In this document: in pieces, positions 60,096 to 64,000 of the stretch | Layout of the letters: each line of letters starts with the position of its first letter | Numbering within the stretch: position 1 is the stretch's first letter | Assembly: GCF_008040105.1 (NCBI RefSeq) | Contig: NZ_VRMG01000008.1 | Location: 186,001-250,000 of the forward strand | Direction: 5' to 3' | DNA from: Lacisediminihabitans profunda | GTDB taxonomy: Bacteria > Actinomycetota > Actinomycetes > Actinomycetales > Microbacteriaceae | Length of the DNA stretch: 64,000 nucleotides | The notes under the pieces: generated by a model | The model's database searches: none | What the model was told of the DNA's origin: nothing | Seen by the model: only the letters and a program-made list of their open reading frames with translations | Made by a program: the position numbers and the translations under genes

Positions 60096-60976
60096 GACTG
60101 GGCCTCGTTCCTTCGATAGCGGCTGAGCGCGAGGCCCATGATGGAGACGATCCCGGCGGCCGCGAGCCCCATGAGCACCGCTCCGGCGATCGGCGAGTAT
60201 GCCTTGGCCGGATCGCTCGAGCCGGACTGCGCGAACTCGATGATGAGTCGCCCGATGCCCCCCTCGGTGCCTGTCGACACCTCGGCGACGACGGTGCCGA
60301 TGATGGCGCTCGCGGCGCCGAGCCGCATGGCCGGCAACAGGTAGGGCACGCTCGCCGGAAGCCTCAGGTAGAACAGGGTCTTCCACCAGCCGACCGCGTA
60401 GCTGTGCATGAGCTCGGTGTGCGCGACCTCGGGCGACTGGAACCCGCGCAGGGCACCGATCGCCACCGGGAAGAAGGCGAGGTAGCTCGCGATCACGGCC
60501 ACCGACATCCAGCGCTGCCAGCTGAAGCTGCCGAACTGCAACTGGCCGCCCCAGGTGACCACGAGCGGAGCGAGCGCGATGAGCGGCACGGTCTGGCTGA
60601 GCACGAGCCACGGCAGAACCGCCGCCTCCGCGACGCGGAAGCGGAGCATGACGAGAGCGAGGCCGATGCCCACCACCGCCCCGATGAGCAGCCCGAGGAA
60701 GGCGGTGCCGAGGCTCGACACGCAGCCGAGCAGCACGATGAGCCAGACCGGCTGCGAGTCCGCGGCGGAGGTGAGAGGCTCGGCCGTCCGGGCGAGCATG
60801 GCGCCGAGGTGCGGCATCGAGATGTCGTCGGTGCGCGGCAGCAGCAGCACTCCCCCGACGCCCCAGCCGGCGAGCGGTCCGAAGCTCTTGTAGAGCTCCC
60901 AGGCCAGGGCGAGCAGCAACACGCCCGCCGTCCCGAGCGCGATCGCGCGAGCCCGCTTGCCCGCCGTGCGCCTCAT
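60092..60976 (-). CDS. ABC transporter permease 1 (SsuC/TauC type)
   Basis: A 294-residue permease: RAIALGTAGVLLLALAWELY is the first segment, FLGLLIGAVVGIGLALVMLR a later one, and the EAA loop is GFQSPEVAHTELMHSYAVGW followed by WKTLFYLRLPASVPYLLPAM. It is coupled to the ATPase gene by an ATGA overlap and lies 13 nt after the LLM oxidoreductase. Confidence 0.91.
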   Translation of the reverse strand: MRRTAGKRARAIALGTAGVLLLALAWELYKSFGPLAGWGVGGVLLLPRTDDISMPHLGAMLARTAEPLTSAADSQPVWLIVLLGCVSSLGTAFLGLLIGAVVGIGLALVMLRFRVAEAAVLPWLVLSQTVPLIALAPLVVTWGGQLQFGSFSWQRWMSVAVIASYLAFFPVAIGALRGFQSPEVAHTELMHSYAVGWWKTLFYLRLPASVPYLLPAMRLGAASAIIGTVVAEVSTGTEGGIGRLIIEFAQSGSSDPAKAYSPIAGAVLMGLAAAGIVSIMGLALSRYRRNEAQS

Positions 60977-60989
60977 GCGGCCTCTCCGG

Positions 60990-62006
60990 TCATGCCTTGG
61001 CCACGATCTGTTCGCGCAGGGCAGGCATCACGGTCTCGCCGTACACCCGAAGTGTCTCTTCCTTGTTGTCGTGCTGCAGGTAGCCCGCGAATTGGTCGAC
61101 GCCGAGCTCCTTCAGCGCGCCGAGCTTGGCGATGTGGTCGCTCGCGCTGCCGAGCAGGCAGAACCGGTCGACGATGTCGTCCGGCACGAAGGCGGCGTGG
61201 GTGTTGCCGCTTCGCCCGTGCTGGTTGTAGTCGTAGCCCTCGCGCGCCTTGATGTAGTCGGTGAGCGCGGCGGGTACCGACGAGGACTCGCCGTACTTGG
61301 CCACGATGTCGGCCACGTGGTTGCCGACCATGCCGCCGAACCAGCGGCACTGGTCGCGCATGTGGGTCCAGTCGTCGCCGATGTACATCGGCGCCGCGAC
61401 GCAGAACTTGACGGCGGCCGGGTCGCGGCCCGCCTTCTCGGCCGCGTCGCGAACGGTCTTGATCATCCACTCGGCGATGTCGAGATCGGCGAGCTGCAGG
61501 ATGAATCCGTCCCCCACCTCCCCGGTGAGTTTGAGGGCGAGGGGGCCGTACGCGGCCACCCACACCTCGAGCTCGGAGCCGTGGCTCCAGGGAAACTGCA
61601 ACTGCGCGCCGTTGTACTCGACGGACCGCGAATTCGCCAGTTCGCGGATCACGTGGATCGCCTCGCGCAGAGCCTTGAGCGTCGTCGGCGCCCCGTTCGT
61701 CACCCGCACCGCCGAGTCGCCCCGTCCGATGCCGCAGATGGTGCGGTTGCCATACATCTCGTTGAGCGTCGCGTAGAGCGAGGCCGTCACCGTCCAGTCG
61801 CGTGTTGCCGGATTGGTGACCATCGGGCCGACCTTGATCCGGTGCGTCTCGGCCAGGATCTGGCTGTAGATCACGTACGGCTCCTGCCAGAGCAGGTGCG
61901 AGTCGAACGTCCACACGTACTCGAATCCGTGCTGTTCCGCGAGCTTGGCGAGGTGCACCGTGCGGGACGCCGGCGGGTTGGTCTGGAGTACTGCTCCGAA
62001 TTCCAT
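60990..62006 (-). CDS. LLM-class F420-dependent oxidoreductase linked to pyrimidine catabolism
   Basis: A 338-residue luciferase-like protein: MEFGAVLQTNPPASRTVHLA, YVWTFDSHLLWQEPYVIYSQ, IKVGPMVTNPATRDWTVTAS, ICGIGRGDSAVRV. It resembles the TIGR03842 group, which occurs beside dihydropyrimidinase genes. It could catalyse an F420-dependent step on a pyrimidine or a side reaction; no dihydropyrimidine dehydrogenase is seen in the window. It sits between hydA and the transporter genes on the same strand. Confidence 0.85.
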   Translation of the reverse strand: MEFGAVLQTNPPASRTVHLAKLAEQHGFEYVWTFDSHLLWQEPYVIYSQILAETHRIKVGPMVTNPATRDWTVTASLYATLNEMYGNRTICGIGRGDSAVRVTNGAPTTLKALREAIHVIRELANSRSVEYNGAQLQFPWSHGSELEVWVAAYGPLALKLTGEVGDGFILQLADLDIAEWMIKTVRDAAEKAGRDPAAVKFCVAAPMYIGDDWTHMRDQCRWFGGMVGNHVADIVAKYGESSSVPAALTDYIKAREGYDYNQHGRSGNTHAAFVPDDIVDRFCLLGSASDHIAKLGALKELGVDQFAGYLQHDNKEETLRVYGETVMPALREQIVAKA

Positions 62007-62036
62007 GGCTACTGTGCTCTCTTCTTCGCCCGCGAA

Positions 62037-62097
62037 TGTTCCCGTTTGTCAGGATTGGACCCGCTCGCCGGGGAACAATCGTGACAAAGGGGAACAA
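62037..62097. repeat. Palindromic repeat, family F, copy 2
   Basis: TGTTCCCGTTTGTCA on the left and TGACAAAGGGGAACAA on the right form an inverted repeat of about 14 bp in the short gap between the LLM gene and hydA. The left end resembles that at 45082. Confidence 0.55.
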
Positions 62098-62115
62098 CCG
62101 CGGAGTTGGGGTTCA

Positions 62116-63549
62116 TCAGATCAGGTATTGGGAGAGGCCGCGCTTGAAGTACTTTCCGTCGCCCTTCGTTCCGACGTAGCGGTTGTCGTCGACGATGACC
62201 TTGCCGCGGGAGATCACGGTGTCGACGTGCCCGTCGATCTCGAAGCCCTCCCAGGCGGAGTAGTCCATGTTCATGTGGTGGGTCTTGTTCAGGCCGATCG
62301 AGGTGTGCCCGTTCGGGTCGTAGATCACGACGTCGCCGTCCGCGCCGGGCTGGATCACACCCTTCTTGCCATACATGCCGAACATGCGGGCGGGGGTCGT
62401 GGAGGTCACCTCCACCCAGCGCTCGAGCGAGATCTTCTTGTCGACCACGCCCTGGTAGAGCAGGTCCATGCGGTGCTCGACCGAGCCGATGCCGTTCGGG
62501 ATCTTCGAGAAGTCCCCGAGCCCCATGTCCTTCTGGCCCTTCATGCAGAACGGGCAGTGGTCGGTGGAGACCATCTGGATGTCGTTGGTGCGCAACGCCT
62601 GCCACATGTGGTGCTGGTGGCCCTCCTTGCGCGAGCGCAGGGGGGTGGAGCACACCCACTTGGCCCCCTCGAAGGCTCCCCACTCCCCGCTCTGGGCGCC
62701 GAGCTGCTCCTCGAGCGACAGGTACAGGTACTGGGGGCAGGTCTCGCCGAACACGTTCTGGCCGTTGTCGCGGGCGGCGGCGATCTGGTCGACCGCCTGC
62801 CTGGCGCTCACGTGCACGACGTAGAGCGGCGCGCCGGTGAGGTTGGCGAGCATGATGGCACGGTGGGTGGCCTCCTCCTCCGCCTGCCACGGCCGGGTGA
62901 GGCCGTGGTAGAGCGGCGAGGTGTTGCCAGCGGCCACCGCCTGCTGCACCAGCAGGTCGATCACGCTGCCGTTCTCGGCGTGCATCATGATCATCGAGCC
63001 GTTGCTCGCCGCCTTCTGCATCGCCTTGGTGATCTGGCCGTCATCGGAGAGGAAGACGCCCTTGTAGGCCATGAACAGTTTGAAGCTCGAGACGCCCTCG
63101 GCGAGCAACTCGTCCATCGCCACGAGCGACGAGTCCTGCACGTCGCTGAGGATCTGGTGGAAGCCGTAGTCGATCGCGCAGTTGCCCGCGGCCTTCTCGT
63201 GCCAGAGGTGGTACTGGTCGAGGATGTTCTCTCCCGCGTACTGCACGACGAAGTCGACGATGGATGTCGTGCCGCCCCATGCGGCGGCGCGCGTTCCCGT
63301 CTCGAAGGTGTCGCTCGCGTTCGTGCCGCCGAACGGCATCTCCATGTGGGTGTGCGCATCGATCCCGCCGGGGATCACGTACTTGCCGCGGGCGTCGATC
63401 ACGGTGTCGACGTTCGACTCGACGTCGAAGCCGAGCAGGCTCGACCCGGGGGCGAGCACCGCGGCGATCGTCTCGCCATCGATGAGCACGTCGGCCGTGG
63501 CGGTGCCGGTCGAATTGACGACCGTGCCGTTCTTGATCAGGGTCTTCAT
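62116..63549 (-). CDS. hydA: Dihydropyrimidinase / D-hydantoinase
   Basis: A 477-residue cyclic amidohydrolase that opens 5,6-dihydrouracil or hydantoins to N-carbamoyl-beta-amino acids. Binuclear zinc ligands: GGIDAHTHMEMPFGG (two His near 65), the carboxylated Lys in SSFKLFMAYKG (about 156), MIMMHAENGSV, LYVVHVSARQAV and the Asp in VSTDHCPFC. GADGDVVIYDPNG is the C-terminal signature. GGGAAG lies ahead of ATG 63549, 19 nt after the preceding nitrilase-family stop. Confidence 0.94.
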   Translation of the reverse strand: MKTLIKNGTVVNSTGTATADVLIDGETIAAVLAPGSSLLGFDVESNVDTVIDARGKYVIPGGIDAHTHMEMPFGGTNASDTFETGTRAAAWGGTTSIVDFVVQYAGENILDQYHLWHEKAAGNCAIDYGFHQILSDVQDSSLVAMDELLAEGVSSFKLFMAYKGVFLSDDGQITKAMQKAASNGSMIMMHAENGSVIDLLVQQAVAAGNTSPLYHGLTRPWQAEEEATHRAIMLANLTGAPLYVVHVSARQAVDQIAAARDNGQNVFGETCPQYLYLSLEEQLGAQSGEWGAFEGAKWVCSTPLRSRKEGHQHHMWQALRTNDIQMVSTDHCPFCMKGQKDMGLGDFSKIPNGIGSVEHRMDLLYQGVVDKKISLERWVEVTSTTPARMFGMYGKKGVIQPGADGDVVIYDPNGHTSIGLNKTHHMNMDYSAWEGFEIDGHVDTVISRGKVIVDDNRYVGTKGDGKYFKRGLSQYLI

Positions 63550-63568
63550 CGCGATTCTTCCCGCCGCT

Positions 63569-64000
63569 CTACGGCGCCACCGTCGCGGTGTACGACTCCG
63601 GCCGGCGATCCCGGTAGAACTGCCAGGCGTTGCGCACCTCGCGCAGCACGTCGAGGTCGAGGTCGCGGATCACGATCTCGGTCTTGTCGGTGCTCGCGAC
63701 ATCCCCCACGAAGTTGCCCCGCGGGTCGACGAAGTACGAGCTGCCGTAGAAGGTGACGGCGGCGTCGCCGAACTCCTCCGTCTCGGTGCCGATCCGGTTG
63801 TTGGCCCCGATGAAATACTGGTTCGCCGCCGCAGCGGCGGGCTGTTCCAGCTCCCACAGGCGGTTGGAGAGGCCGGGTTTGGTGGCCGAGGGATTGAAGA
63901 CGATCTGCGCGCCGCCCAGCCCCAGTTCGCGCCATCCCTCCGGAAAGTGCCGGTCGTAACAGATGTACACGCCGACCTTGCCGACGGCGGTGTCGAAGAC
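63569..64000 (-). CDS. Beta-ureidopropionase / N-carbamoyl amidohydrolase (partial, C-terminal part)
   Basis: The frame continues past the right edge of the window, so only about 144 C-terminal residues are seen. The nitrilase-family catalytic cysteine is in VGVYICYDRHFPEGWR, followed by GAQIVFNPSATKPGLSNRLW, FIGANNRIGTE, TFYGSSYFVDPRGNFVGD and DLDLDVLREVRNAWQFYRDR. It hydrolyses N-carbamoyl-beta-alanine to beta-alanine, CO2 and ammonia, the step after dihydropyrimidinase, which is directly downstream. Confidence 0.92.
   Translation of the reverse strand, partial: VFDTAVGKVGVYICYDRHFPEGWRELGLGGAQIVFNPSATKPGLSNRLWELEQPAAAAANQYFIGANNRIGTETEEFGDAAVTFYGSSYFVDPRGNFVGDVASTDKTEIVIRDLDLDVLREVRNAWQFYRDRRPESYTATVAP

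Overview
This high-GC window reads as the chromosome of an actinobacterium, most probably of the family Microbacteriaceae. The evidence is the syntenic block ffh / rpsP-KH-rimM-trmD / rplS / lepB-rnhB-DUF2469-yraN-comM, the smc-ftsY and yceD-rpmF-rnc-mutM blocks, F420-type luciferase-like oxidoreductases, GTG/TTG starts and many apparently leaderless genes. The genus cannot be fixed from the sequence alone.

Layout. 1-5.2 kb is one end of an integrated conjugative-type element: a VirD4/TraG coupling protein, SSB, small unknowns and a large serine integrase. The element has cut the comM (Mg-chelatase-like ATPase) gene just after its Walker B motif, so only the 5' part of comM remains at 5205-6155. 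5.2-26.9 kb is the conserved ribosome/secretion block, interrupted by accessory inserts: an S9 peptidase, a five-gene alpha-galactoside uptake and cleavage locus (11.1-17.8 kb), a DMT exporter, a broken LLM oxidoreductase gene and an SGNH lipoprotein. 27-32.5 kb holds an LLM oxidoreductase, the three-gene proton-translocating transhydrogenase pntAA-pntAB-pntB, an aldo/keto reductase and a gamma-carbonic-anhydrase-like protein. 32.5-43.8 kb is an IclR-controlled ten-gene operon that couples a betaine/osmoprotectant-type ABC importer to a formaldehyde-activating-enzyme homologue, an enolase-superfamily enzyme and four dehydrogenases; this is the best candidate for an undescribed catabolic pathway. 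43.8-55.7 kb carries ftsY, smc, a two-component system, mutM, rnc, rpmF and yceD. 55.9-64 kb is a reductive pyrimidine (or hydantoin) catabolism cluster: omega-aminotransferase, ABC importer, LLM oxidoreductase, dihydropyrimidinase and the C-terminal half of beta-ureidopropionase.

Two things stand out beyond the genes. First, several families of 60-100-bp palindromic repeats with conserved termini are scattered between genes. One family has a copy inside smc and another inside mutM, both keeping the frame and adding extra peptide to essential or repair proteins. Second, a TANNNT hexamer lies exactly six bases before the start codon of at least nine genes, which implies leaderless mRNAs. At the element junction, the integrase start follows the truncated comM stop by 15 nt and its Shine-Dalgarno can fold into a hairpin with the stop codon, suggesting that the integrase is expressed from, and translationally coupled to, the host operon.
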